Positions 13,255 to 22,445 of a DNA stretch of 64,000 bases are shown here, piece by piece. Positions within the stretch are counted from its first letter, which is position 1; every line of letters begins with the position of its first letter. The notes beneath the pieces were generated by a model. That model did no database searches, was not told the origin of the DNA, and saw only the letters and a program-made list of their open reading frames with translations. The position numbers and the translations under genes were made by a program. This stretch comes from Holophagales bacterium (GTDB taxonomy: Bacteria > Acidobacteriota > Thermoanaerobaculia > Multivoradales > JAGPDF01): assembly GCA_016699405.1 (NCBI GenBank), contig CP064972.1:4743501-4807500 (forward strand), written 5' to 3'.

Positions 13255-14436
13255 ATGTCCCGTCGCCTGGCCCTGATCGCCCCGGTGCGCACGCCGATCG
13301 GCAAGCTCGGCGGGGCGCTCGCCACCCTGTCGGCCGCCGACCTCGGCGTGGCCGCCGCCACGGCCTGTCTCGAACGGGCCGGCCTCTCCGCGACGGCGGT
13401 CGACCAGGTCGTCTTCGGCCACGCACGGCAGGCGGGCGGCGGGCCGAACAGCGCCCGCCAGGTCGCCTACCGCGCTGGCGTGCCGGTCGACCGGCCGGCC
13501 TTCACCGTCAATCAGGCATGCGGCTCCGGTCTCCAGGCCGTGCTCGCGGCGGCCCGCGCGATTGCGCTCGGGGAGGCCGAGGTGGTTCTCGCGGGCGGGT
13601 CCGAGAGCATGTCGAATACGCCGTACCTGCTGCCCCGAGCCCGCTCGGGCTACCGGCTGGGCCACGACACGATGGTCGACGCGATGTTCCGCGACGGCTT
13701 CGACGACCCGCTCTCCGGCCTGCGGATGGGCGAGACCGCCGAGGAGCTCGCCGCGGAGAGCGGCATCACCCGGGTGGACGCCGACGCCTGGGCCGCCCGG
13801 TCCCAGCAGCGCTGCGCGGTCGCACGCCGCGCGGGGCGCTTCGAGCGGGAGATCGCGCCGGTGGCGGTGGTCGCTCGCGGACGCGAGACCACGGTCTCCG
13901 TCGACGAGCATCCGCGCGACGGCGTGACCGTCGAGCGGCTCGCCGCGATGGAGCCGGTCTTCCGCCCCGGCGGCACGGTGACCGCGGGCAACGCCTCGGG
14001 GATCACCGACGGCGCCGCCAGCATCGTCGTCGCCAGCGAGAGGGCCGTCTCGCGTCTCGGCCTGAAGCCGGCCGGCTGGCTGTGCGACTGGGAGGTCGTC
14101 GGCGTCGAGCCGCGGATCATGGGGATCGGTCCGGTCCCCGCGACCCGGCGCCTGCTCGAGCGCAACCGCCTCGACGCCGCCGCGATCGACCGGATCGAGC
14201 TCAACGAGGCGTTCGCCAGTCAGGTGCTCGCCTGCCTCGCCCAGCTGCCTTTCGACCGCGAGCGCGTCAACCCCGACGGCGGTGCGATCGCCCTCGGCCA
14301 CCCGATCGGTTGCAGCGGCACGCGGATCCTCGTCACACTCCTCCATGGGCTCGCCGCGAGCGGCGGGTCGCTGGGGATCGCCACTCTCTGCGTCTCGGGC
14401 GGCATGGGGCTTGCCGCTCTCGTCGAACGCGCCTGA
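13255..14436 (+). CDS. Thiolase / acetyl-CoA acyltransferase
   Basis: Encodes 393 aa from MSRRLALIAPVRTPIGKLGG (13255), the normal thiolase N-terminus; the frame is open further upstream but lacks homology-like sequence. The acyl-carrying Cys lies in VNQACGSGLQAV (about residue 87), the His in IALGHPIGCSG, and the proton-donating Cys in LCVSGGMG, so all catalytic residues are present. GGSESMSNTPYLL is the usual loop motif. It catalyses CoA-dependent cleavage of 3-ketoacyl-CoA or the reverse condensation. Gene order suggests it works with the flanking crotonases in beta-oxidation or a related acyl-CoA route; no acyl-CoA dehydrogenase or 3-hydroxyacyl-CoA dehydrogenase lies next to it. Confidence 0.93.
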   Translation: MSRRLALIAPVRTPIGKLGGALATLSAADLGVAAATACLERAGLSATAVDQVVFGHARQAGGGPNSARQVAYRAGVPVDRPAFTVNQACGSGLQAVLAAARAIALGEAEVVLAGGSESMSNTPYLLPRARSGYRLGHDTMVDAMFRDGFDDPLSGLRMGETAEELAAESGITRVDADAWAARSQQRCAVARRAGRFEREIAPVAVVARGRETTVSVDEHPRDGVTVERLAAMEPVFRPGGTVTAGNASGITDGAASIVVASERAVSRLGLKPAGWLCDWEVVGVEPRIMGIGPVPATRRLLERNRLDAAAIDRIELNEAFASQVLACLAQLPFDRERVNPDGGAIALGHPIGCSGTRILVTLLHGLAASGGSLGIATLCVSGGMGLAALVERA

Positions 14437-14464
14437 GCCGACAAGGCGCCACTGGAGATTCCGC

Positions 14465-15223
14465 ATGTCCACCTCGATCGCCGTCGCCTTCTTCCGCGAG
14501 GACCGCGTTGCCCCCTACCTCGAGGCGCTGCGCTCCGCGGGAGCGAGCCGCGACGAGCTGCTGCCGTTGTCTCCGGCGCGACTGGGCGACCGTTCGGCTC
14601 GCGCCGCGCTCGCCGAGGCGAGCGCCCTGCTGCTGACGGGCGGTGCCGACCTCCAACCCTGCCTCTACAGCGAGGCGCGCCTGGCCGAAGCGCAAGTCGA
14701 CGAGCCGCAGCTCGGACGCGACCAGCTCGAATGGGACCTGCTCGCGGAGGCCCAGCACCGGCGGCTGCCGGTCTTCGGCATCTGCCGCGGCCACCAGCTG
14801 CTGCACGTCTTTCTCGGTGGCTCGCTCTACCAGGACATCGCCGTCCAGGTGCCGGGCGCCGTCGCTCACCGCTTCTACGCCGACGACGGCTGGGCGCTCG
14901 ACCACCTGGCGCACGAGGTCGGCGTCCGGCCGCACGACCACCCGATGACCCGTGCGCTCCAGGCCGGCGGGACGCTGCCGGTCAACAGCCGTCATCACCA
15001 GGCGGTGCGGGCGCTCGGTCAGGGGATGCGCGTCGCCGCCGTCTCCCCGGACGGGCTCGTCGAGGCGAGCTTCCACGCGGCCGACGACTGGTGGGTCCGC
15101 AGTGTCCAGTGGCATCCGGAGAACCTCACCGCGCATCCCGTGCACCTCGCCCTCTTCCGTGATTTCGTCGCCGCGGCGCGCCAGCACACCGGGGCCCGAC
15201 CGGAGATCGAGGTCCCGGCGTGA
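14465..15223 (+). CDS. Class I glutamine amidotransferase-like, peptidase C26 (gamma-glutamyl hydrolase family)
   Basis: Encodes 252 aa. The nucleophile elbow FGICRGHQLLHVFLGGSLYQD carries the catalytic Cys, and VQWHPENL the His-x-Glu pair, as in gamma-glutamyl-gamma-aminobutyrate hydrolases (PuuD type). LLLTGGADLQPCLY near the N-terminus and NSRHHQAVRALG in the middle are also family features. These enzymes hydrolyse gamma-glutamyl amides. It lies 28 nt after the thiolase and its TGA overlaps the GTG of the next crotonase (GTGA), so it belongs to the operon although its chemistry has no obvious link to acyl-CoA metabolism. Confidence 0.88.
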   Translation: MSTSIAVAFFREDRVAPYLEALRSAGASRDELLPLSPARLGDRSARAALAEASALLLTGGADLQPCLYSEARLAEAQVDEPQLGRDQLEWDLLAEAQHRRLPVFGICRGHQLLHVFLGGSLYQDIAVQVPGAVAHRFYADDGWALDHLAHEVGVRPHDHPMTRALQAGGTLPVNSRHHQAVRALGQGMRVAAVSPDGLVEASFHAADDWWVRSVQWHPENLTAHPVHLALFRDFVAAARQHTGARPEIEVPA

Positions 15224-15987
15224 GCGACCCGGTACGCCTCGTCCGCGACGGTCGTCGCGCCACCATCACGCTTGGCCGACCGCCACTCAACATTCTCGAT
15301 CTCGAGATGATCGCGGCGCTCGACGCGCGCCTGCTCGAGCTCGCCGGCGACGACGAGATCCAGCTCGTCGTGCTCCGCGGAGCCGGCGAGAAGGCCTTCT
15401 CCGCCGGCGTCTCGGTCGGCGACCACGTCGGAGAGAAAGTCCCAGCGATGCTCGCCGGCTTTCACGGCGCGATCCGTCGTCTGCGCAAGCTGCCGGCCAC
15501 GACGCTCGCGGTGGTCGACGGTGCCTGCCTCGGCGGCGGCATGGAGCTCGCGCTCGTCTGCGACCTCGTGCTTGCCACCGACCGCGCCCGCTTCGGCCAA
15601 CCGGAGATCCGGCTCGGCTGCTACCCCCCGGTGGCCGCCGCGCTCTATCCTTCGCGACTCGGCCACGGCCGGACGATGGAGCTCCTGCTCACCGGCCGTC
15701 CGCTGGACGCCGAGGAGGCCGAGCGGCTCGGGCTCGTGACCTGGCGGGTCGCCCACGATCAGCTCGACGCGCGCCTCGACGGGCTCGCCGACGAGCTCAC
15801 GCGCCCCAGCGCCGCGGTGGCGCGCCTCACCAAGCGCGCCGTGCTCGCCGGCGGGGACTACCCGTTCGAGGCGGCGCTGGAGATCGCCGAGCGCCTCTAC
15901 CTCGAGGAGCTCGCCCCCACCGACGACATGTGCGAAGGCATCGCCGCCTTCCTCGAGAAGCGCTCGCCGGTCTGGCGCCACCGCTGA
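15220..15987 (+). CDS. Enoyl-CoA hydratase family protein, cyclic-dienoyl-CoA hydratase-like (crotonase 2)
   Basis: Encodes 255 aa from a GTG that overlaps the previous stop by 4 nt. Crotonase landmarks: FSAGVSVGDHVGEKV, ACLGGGMELALVCDLVLA and FGQPEIRLGCYPPVAAALYP, both glutamates kept. The SAGVxxxDH segment and the CYPPVAAALYP stretch, in place of the usual IPGxGGTQRL, remind me of cyclohexa-1,5-diene-carbonyl-CoA hydratases of anaerobic benzoyl-CoA degradation. That resemblance is from memory and is only suggestive. No benzoyl-CoA reductase genes are in the window. It could equally be a general enoyl-CoA hydratase. Confidence 0.82.
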   Translation: MSDPVRLVRDGRRATITLGRPPLNILDLEMIAALDARLLELAGDDEIQLVVLRGAGEKAFSAGVSVGDHVGEKVPAMLAGFHGAIRRLRKLPATTLAVVDGACLGGGMELALVCDLVLATDRARFGQPEIRLGCYPPVAAALYPSRLGHGRTMELLLTGRPLDAEEAERLGLVTWRVAHDQLDARLDGLADELTRPSAAVARLTKRAVLAGGDYPFEAALEIAERLYLEELAPTDDMCEGIAAFLEKRSPVWRHR

Positions 15988-15999
15988 GGCCGATCCGCC

Positions 16000-16944
16000 A
16001 TGTCCCCGCGCCGTCTCGGTCTCGCCCTGCTTCTCGCCGCCTGGCCGTCCGTCTCGCCGGCCCACGCAGAGAAGGTCACGTTCTCCTTCGCCCCCTCGGC
16101 GGGACGACGCTATCTCGTCGAAGAGATCTCGCAGCAGACCTCGAAGGTCGCCGCCAAGCGCGAGGACCTGGTGATCTCTGGCCGCTCGACGATGGAGATC
16201 GCGCGCGACGGACAGCGCTGGGCGATCCGGCTGCACGTCGACTCGCTTCTCGTCACCAAGGACGGCGCAACGCTCGACTCGCCGATGTTCGCCGCCATCC
16301 GCGGCTCGCGCGCCATTCAGGTGATCCGTCCGGACGGGGGCTTCGACCATCTCGAAGGCGCCCGCGCCCTCTACGACCGCATGCTCGCGGCGGCCAGCGG
16401 CGAAGAACGCGAGCGGCTCCTCGACCGAGGCAAGGCGCCGCTCGACACGAGCGAACGGGCGAGCTGGTACGAACGGGTCGAGGTGTTCGCCGGCCAGACG
16501 CTGGAGCTCGATCGCGACTACTTCTTCGAGTCGGCCTATCCTGTCGGCGGCGACGGATGGGTTCCTCACCAGGTTCTCTTCCGTCTCGGCCCCTGGGTGG
16601 AGACACCGATCGGGCGGCTGCTCAAGGTGAGCCTCGCCTACGTCGCCGACGCGCGACGGCAAGTGCCCGCGGCGCAGCCGGTCGTTTCGCGGATCGCCAG
16701 CGGTTTCACCCCACGCGCGCTTCGCCCGATCGCCTCCGATGTGACGCTCGAAGGAGCCGGCTGGCGGCTGATCGACCCGGCGACGCTCACCGTGCTCCAG
16801 GAGCAGATCGTCCATCGTCTGCGGCAGCCGTTGCGGGTCGACGAATCGCTCGGGCTGACCCTCACCCTCGTCGACCAGGTCGACTACAAGCTGACGCCTG
16901 TCGCCCCGCCCGGGCCGCATTCCGACCAGGAGAAGAAGCCATGA
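16000..16944 (+). CDS. Secreted protein of unknown function inside the crotonase cluster
   Basis: Encodes 314 aa. MSPRRLGLALLLAAWPSVSPAHAEKV is a clear Sec signal peptide with an AHA-E cleavage site. The mature part has no motif I recognise; it is rich in alternating hydrophobic residues (VTFSFAPSAGRRYLVEE, WAIRLHVDSLLVTKDG), suggesting a beta-rich periplasmic or outer-membrane-associated fold. Its ATG lies 12 nt after crotonase 2, and its TGA overlaps the ATG of crotonase 3 (ATGA), so it is fully embedded in the operon. An exported protein between cytosolic acyl-CoA enzymes is odd; it may share transcription only. Confidence 0.75.
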   Translation: MSPRRLGLALLLAAWPSVSPAHAEKVTFSFAPSAGRRYLVEEISQQTSKVAAKREDLVISGRSTMEIARDGQRWAIRLHVDSLLVTKDGATLDSPMFAAIRGSRAIQVIRPDGGFDHLEGARALYDRMLAAASGEERERLLDRGKAPLDTSERASWYERVEVFAGQTLELDRDYFFESAYPVGGDGWVPHQVLFRLGPWVETPIGRLLKVSLAYVADARRQVPAAQPVVSRIASGFTPRALRPIASDVTLEGAGWRLIDPATLTVLQEQIVHRLRQPLRVDESLGLTLTLVDQVDYKLTPVAPPGPHSDQEKKP

Positions 16945-17717
16945 CCGAGACCGTCCTGCTGCAGCGTGAGGGTCGCGTCGCCGTCCTCACCGTCAATCGA
17001 CCCGACAAGCTCAACGCCCTGAACGACCAGGTCCGCGAGGACATGCTCGTCCACCTCGACGCGCTCGAGAACGACGCCGAGATCGGCGCCGTGGTGATCA
17101 CCGGTGCCGGGGAGAAGTCGTTCATCGCCGGCGCCGACATCGCCGAGTTCGCCGGCCGCTCGCCGTTCGACCAGCGCCACGCCATGCGCAGCCCGCGCAT
17201 CTTCGACGTCATGGCTTCCTTCCCCAAGCCGGTCATCGCGATGATCAACGGCTTCTGCCTCGGCGGCGGCTGCGAGCTGGCGATGTCGTGCGACATGCGC
17301 ATTGCCGCCGACAGCGCCCGCTTCGGCCAGCCGGAGATCAAGCTCGGGCTCATTCCGGGCGGCGGCGGCACCCAGCGCTTGCCGCGCCTGGTCGGACTCG
17401 GTCAGGCGATGCGACTGATTCTCACCGGCGACATGATCGGCGCGGCCGAGGCGCGCGAGATCGGCCTGGTCGACCTGGTCCTGCCGGCCGCCGAATTGCG
17501 CCCCAAGACGCTCGAGCTCGCCGCCCGGATCGCCGCCTACAGCCCGCTGACCGTCAAGGTCGCCAAAGAGGCGATCCGCGCCTCGGAGAAGTTGTCGATC
17601 GAGGAAGGGATCACCTACGAACGCGATCTCTTCTGCCTCTGCTTCTCCACCGAGGACAAGAAGGAAGGGGTCGAGGCGTTTCTCGCCAAGCGCGGGGCGA
17701 ACTGGAAGGGGCGTTAG
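16941..17717 (+). CDS. Enoyl-CoA hydratase (crotonase 3)
   Basis: Encodes 258 aa, the standard length of short-chain enoyl-CoA hydratase. The sequence is classical: VAVLTVNRPDKLNALN at the N-terminus, FIAGADIAEF, NGFCLGGGCELAMSCDMR and FGQPEIKLGLIPGGGGTQRLPR with both catalytic glutamates, and a C-terminal ERDLFCLCFSTEDKKEGV segment that closes the active site. It is closest of the three crotonases to bona fide short-chain enoyl-CoA hydratase of beta-oxidation. Translation is coupled to the preceding secreted protein by a 4-nt overlap. It converges on the phosphate transporter gene. Confidence 0.92.
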   Translation: MTETVLLQREGRVAVLTVNRPDKLNALNDQVREDMLVHLDALENDAEIGAVVITGAGEKSFIAGADIAEFAGRSPFDQRHAMRSPRIFDVMASFPKPVIAMINGFCLGGGCELAMSCDMRIAADSARFGQPEIKLGLIPGGGGTQRLPRLVGLGQAMRLILTGDMIGAAEAREIGLVDLVLPAAELRPKTLELAARIAAYSPLTVKVAKEAIRASEKLSIEEGITYERDLFCLCFSTEDKKEGVEAFLAKRGANWKGR

Positions 17718-17718
17718 A

Positions 17719-17734
17719 GGAGAGCCCGCTCTCC
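17719..17734 (+). terminator. Short hairpin after the crotonase cluster
   Basis: GGAGAG (17719-17724) and CTCTCC (17729-17734) form a 6-bp stem with a 4-nt loop directly after the crotonase 3 stop. No T-tract follows. The remaining about 190 nt to the convergent phosphate transporter gene show no coding signal. Confidence 0.3.
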
Positions 17735-17927
17735 GGAAAGCTCCCGACCGGTGGACCGAGAGCTCCGCACGATGTCGTCCGGAGCGTGAGCGGAGGACCT
17801 GGGGGACGGGTGGCGCGGCATGGGTCGCAACGCGGTCGCCCGAGCCCGGGTCCCCGCGCCGCCCGGGACGACCGCCGCCGAGGCACTCGCGCACCTCTGC
17901 GGAGCATCGCGGCGCAGCCGGCCGTCT

Positions 17928-18980
<1,053 letters not shown>

Positions 18981-18991
18981 GGCGAACGGCT

Positions 18992-19624
18992 TCAGGCGTG
19001 CTTGACCAGCACAGTCTCGATCACGTTGGCCACGTCCTCGCACTTGTCGGTGGCCACCTCGAGGTGCTCGTAGAGGTCCTTCCACTTGATGATGTCGATC
19101 GGATCCCGCTCGCCGCCGTTGAAGAGGTCGTTGAGCGCCTCCCGCAGCACGAAGTCAGCGTCGTTCTCGATCTGGTTGATACGCGCACACTGGGCGAGGA
19201 TCTTCTCGGTCTGCCGCAGGTCGCGCATCAGGCGCACGCCGGCGGTGACCTCCTCCGACCCCTTCATCACCAGGCGGCTGAGCTCGACGGCGAAGGAGAG
19301 CGGCGCCGAGACGCGGAAGGTGACCAGTCGCTTGGCCACCGCGTCGGTGAAATCGAGCACGTCGTCGAGCCGCACGGTCAGCGCGTAGATGTCCTCGCGG
19401 TCGAGCGGCGTGATGAAGGTACGGTTGAGCTCGGCGAAGATCTTGTGGGCGATCTCGTCCGCCTCGTGCTCGACATCGTGGATCTTCTGGCTGGCGAGCC
19501 GGATGTCGTCGAGCGTCCCGCGCGCTTCGAAGCACTGGTACAGAAGGGTGGCGCCGCGCTGCACCGTCGACGCGAGCTCCTCGAGTAGGTCGAAGAACTC
19601 GACCCGCCTGGGAATCAGCCTCAT
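18992..19624 (-). CDS. DUF47 family PhoU-like Pit accessory protein
   Basis: Encodes 210 aa, all helical. The sequence FFDLLEELASTVQRGATLL, HDVEHEADEIAHKIFAELN, PLDREDIYALTVRLDDVLDF and KWKDLYEHLEVATDKCEDVANVIE matches the DUF47 four-helix, PhoU-like family, with the E/D-rich metal-binding motifs. These proteins are encoded beside Pit transporters and are thought to modulate them. The ATG is preceded by AGAGAGAGGTCCACGAG. It lies immediately upstream of pit and divergent from the nucleotidyltransferase at 19749. Confidence 0.92.
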   Translation of the reverse strand: MRLIPRRVEFFDLLEELASTVQRGATLLYQCFEARGTLDDIRLASQKIHDVEHEADEIAHKIFAELNRTFITPLDREDIYALTVRLDDVLDFTDAVAKRLVTFRVSAPLSFAVELSRLVMKGSEEVTAGVRLMRDLRQTEKILAQCARINQIENDADFVLREALNDLFNGGERDPIDIIKWKDLYEHLEVATDKCEDVANVIETVLVKHA

Positions 19625-19748
19625 CTCGTGGACCTCTCTCTCCGATCGAAGAAAGACAGGAAACCTGACGGGCCTATTCTACCCTCCCCGCGCCGCCCCA
19701 CCAGGACTAGACTGGAAAAGGCCCCGTCCGGGGGGAAAGGAGGCCCGC

Positions 19749-20558
19749 TTGACCCACCACGCCCCACGCCGAGAGCTCGTCGGTCTGGTGCCGGCCGCCG
19801 GTCGCGCCAGCCGGCTCGGCGAAATCACTTCTAGCAAAGAGATCCTGCCCCTCCCGGGCGAGGATGGCGGCCCCTCCCGCCCCGCCTGCCACGACCTGCT
19901 CGCCACCTTCGCGCGTGCCGGAGTGGCCCGAGCCTTCGTCCTGCTGCGCGAGGGCAAGTGGGACATCCCGGGACGACTCGGCGACGGCGCGGAGCACGGC
20001 CTCCACCTGGCCTATCGGGTGCTCTCCCCGACTCCGGGAGTTCCCTTCACCCTCGCCGCTGGATTTCCGTTCGTGCAAGGCGCCGATGTCGCACTCGGCT
20101 TCCCGGACATCCTGCTCCACCCCCACGACCTGCTGCTGCGTCTGCGCGCCCACCACGACGCCGGCGAGGCCGACTGCTCGCTGGCGCTGGTACCTTGCGA
20201 TCGCCCGTGGGCGAGCGACCTCGTCGCGACCGACGCCACGGGACGCGTGACGCGGCTCGCCATCAAGCCGCGCGACGCCCGATCCGGGGTGACCTGGGCG
20301 TTGGCGATCTGGTCGCCTCGCTTCACCGACTTCTTCGCCGACTTCGTCGACAGCCACCGTCAGCGTCCCGAGCTGGACGACGGCCGCGAGATCCACGTCG
20401 GTGACGTCTTCAACGCCGCGATCGATCGCGGTCTGCACGTCGGGTTCGTGGAATGCGACGACGGTCGCATGCTCGATCTCGGAACGCCGGAGAGTCTGCG
20501 GCGAGCGAGCGAAGGGGGTTGGACCCGGAACCTCGACCCTCAGTCGCCGAGGAGGTAG
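19749..20558 (+). CDS. Nucleotidyltransferase (NTP-transferase/GT-A fold, sugar-1-phosphate type)
   Basis: Encodes 269 aa from a TTG start. The TTG is chosen because AAAGGAGG lies at 19736-19743, exactly 5 nt before it, and because the nucleotide-binding loop ELVGLVPAAGRASRLG follows at about residue 10. This is the G-rich signature of sugar-1-phosphate nucleotidyltransferases; SSKEILPL takes the place of the usual PKxLLP and VQGADVALGFPDIL holds the metal-binding Asp region. It is shorter than RmlA (292 aa, 54183) and has no left-handed helix extension. Likely role: activating a sugar phosphate for surface glycans. Its 3' end overlaps the convergent MBL gene by 19 nt. Confidence 0.78.
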   Translation: MTHHAPRRELVGLVPAAGRASRLGEITSSKEILPLPGEDGGPSRPACHDLLATFARAGVARAFVLLREGKWDIPGRLGDGAEHGLHLAYRVLSPTPGVPFTLAAGFPFVQGADVALGFPDILLHPHDLLLRLRAHHDAGEADCSLALVPCDRPWASDLVATDATGRVTRLAIKPRDARSGVTWALAIWSPRFTDFFADFVDSHRQRPELDDGREIHVGDVFNAAIDRGLHVGFVECDDGRMLDLGTPESLRRASEGGWTRNLDPQSPRR

Positions 20559-21334
20559 AGCTCGCCCTCGACCGGGACCTCGACCGGGAGACCCGACCTT
20601 TCGCCGAGCGACCGGGCGATCACCGCGAGATCGGCGCTGCTGCGCCGCGGGTGGTGATGCACCGGCAACAGCCGCCCGACCGCCGCCTGTCGCGCCAGGT
20701 CTGCCACCTGCCCCGCGGCCGAGTGTCCCCCGCGTGCCGGATCGTCGTGGCGCGCCTCCTCGTCGGTCGCCCAGACCTCGTGCAGCAGGACCGCGACACC
20801 CCGAGCGAGCTCGACCGTCGCCGGGTCGGCCATCGTGTCGGTGCAGTAGGCGAGCCGGTCGCCCACCCGGACGCCGGCCGACCCGCCGGGATGGCGCTGG
20901 GCGCGAACGGTCAGGGCCAGCTCGCCGATCCCCAGGGCTCCGGCGTCGTACGGCACCACCTCGATCGGCAAGGGCATCGCCGCCAGGCCGAAGGGGAAAA
21001 GAGGCGGCGCGATCAGGCGACCGAGCGCCGTCGTCGGATCGCCTTCGGTCAGCGGCGGACGCGGCGCGAAGAGGCGCACCGGCCGGTCACGCCAGACACC
21101 CGGCAAGTACGAGAGACCGACGACGTGGTCGAGGTGGTAGTGCGTGAGCAGGATCTCGAGCCGCGGGTACGGCGCGAGCAGCGCCTGGAGCGCCGGGTCC
21201 AGCAAGCGGCCGACGCCGGTCCCGGCGTCGAGCAGCAGCGCCGTCGTCTCGGCGAGCAGCAGGAAGCACATCGTCTGCCGGCCGCCGGCCGGGATGAAGC
21301 CGTTCGTGCCGAGGGGGACCAGGCGCCAGCTCAC
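20540..21334 (-). CDS. MBL-fold metal-dependent hydrolase (RNase Z-like)
   Basis: Encodes 264 aa from a GTG at 21334. The metal-binding motif LTHYHLDHVVGL (HxHxDH) is at about residue 82; the later ligands appear as YCTDTMADPATVEL (Asp) and LLPVHHHPRRS (His). The glycine-rich opening LVPLGTNGFIPAGGRQTMCF resembles RNase Z/arylsulfatase-type MBL proteins that act on phosphodiester or ester bonds. No exosite typical of tRNase Z is obvious. GTGA overlaps the stop of the upstream epimerase gene, so the two are coupled. Its 3' end runs 19 nt into the convergent nucleotidyltransferase. Confidence 0.85.
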   Translation of the reverse strand: MSWRLVPLGTNGFIPAGGRQTMCFLLLAETTALLLDAGTGVGRLLDPALQALLAPYPRLEILLTHYHLDHVVGLSYLPGVWRDRPVRLFAPRPPLTEGDPTTALGRLIAPPLFPFGLAAMPLPIEVVPYDAGALGIGELALTVRAQRHPGGSAGVRVGDRLAYCTDTMADPATVELARGVAVLLHEVWATDEEARHDDPARGGHSAAGQVADLARQAAVGRLLPVHHHPRRSSADLAVIARSLGERSGLPVEVPVEGELYLLGD

Positions 21335-22374
21335 TGTCGCTCCGTCGAGCCTCTCCAACGCAGGTCGCTCCCGATCTCGCCACCCGCGATGAGCTCGCGA
21401 ATGCGCGACAGCCGCTTGTAGCGGGGTCCGTCGAAAGCCGCGAAATCGAGCCCGCGCTCGCGATAGGCCGCGGCGAGCTCGGCGGCACCGCTCCGCGCGT
21501 CCCACTTGAGGCGGAACTCGGGGAAGCGCGACTCGAGCTTGGCGCAGCTCACGCGGTAGTTGCGCGGATCGGGACCCGCGCCTTCGGCGAGTCGGATCTC
21601 GCAACCCGGCACCGTCTCGCCGACGATCTCTGCGAGCTCGCGGATCCGGTAGTTCTCCTCGCTCCCGCCGATGTTGAAGGCTTCGGCGTGGACGGCCTCG
21701 CGAGGCGCGCCGGCGAGCAGGAGGAAGGCCCGGCCGATGTCTTCGACGTGCACCAGGGGACGCCACGGGGTGCCGTCGCTCTGCAGGACGATCCGCCCGG
21801 TGGTCACCGCCCAGGCCACCAGGTTGTTGAGCACGATGTCGACCCGCAGGCGCGGCGAGACGCCGTAGGCCGTGGCGTTGCGCAGCATCACCGGCGAGAA
21901 GGTGGCGTCGGCAAGCTCGAGGAGGGCCGCCTCGAGCTTGACCTTGGAGATCGCGTAGGGGGTGATCGGCGCCAGCGTTGCCTGCTCGTCGAGCTTCGCG
22001 TCGCCCCCCGAGGCACCGTAGTTCGAGCACGACGAGGCGAAGAGAAAGCGCGGCACACCGGCCTCCTTGGCCAGCCGCGCGAGCCGCAACGAACCGTGGA
22101 GATTGATGTCGTAGGTCAGCTCGGCGTCGAGGTCGCCGAGCGGGTCGTTCGACAGCGCCCCGAGATGGACGATGGCATCGAAGCCCTCGAGGTCGGTCCG
22201 CTCGACCTCGCGCAGATCGCGCCGGCGGACGTCGTCGTGCGGTTCCGCCGCGCCGAAACGGCAGGCCTCGAAGAAGCCGGCGTCGAGCCCGACGACCTGG
22301 TGACCGGCCCGCTCGAAGAGCGGTACCAGCACGGAGCCGATGTAACCGTGATGTCCGGTGACGAGAACGCGCAT
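21331..22374 (-). CDS. NAD-dependent epimerase/dehydratase (extended SDR)
   Basis: Encodes 347 aa. The Rossmann motif GHHGYIGS (GxxGxxG) opens the protein and the catalytic YAISK (YxxxK) sits near residue 140, preceded by FASSCSNYG with the active-site Ser. These features define extended SDRs that act on nucleotide-sugars (epimerase, dehydratase or reductase). NGGSEENYRIRELAE-type text (FNIGGSEENYRI) is typical of sugar-nucleotide SDRs. Located upstream of and coupled to the MBL gene, and downstream of the membrane glycosyltransferase at 22446-24632, it probably supplies or modifies a sugar for surface glycans. Confidence 0.9.
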   Translation of the reverse strand: MRVLVTGHHGYIGSVLVPLFERAGHQVVGLDAGFFEACRFGAAEPHDDVRRRDLREVERTDLEGFDAIVHLGALSNDPLGDLDAELTYDINLHGSLRLARLAKEAGVPRFLFASSCSNYGASGGDAKLDEQATLAPITPYAISKVKLEAALLELADATFSPVMLRNATAYGVSPRLRVDIVLNNLVAWAVTTGRIVLQSDGTPWRPLVHVEDIGRAFLLLAGAPREAVHAEAFNIGGSEENYRIRELAEIVGETVPGCEIRLAEGAGPDPRNYRVSCAKLESRFPEFRLKWDARSGAAELAAAYRERGLDFAAFDGPRYKRLSRIRELIAGGEIGSDLRWRGSTERQ

Positions 22375-22445
22375 GGAGATGAGCCTTTCGTGAGTGAACC
22401 GTCGACTGCCCGGCGATTCTAGCCCGGAGTCCGGGGCCGACCTGG

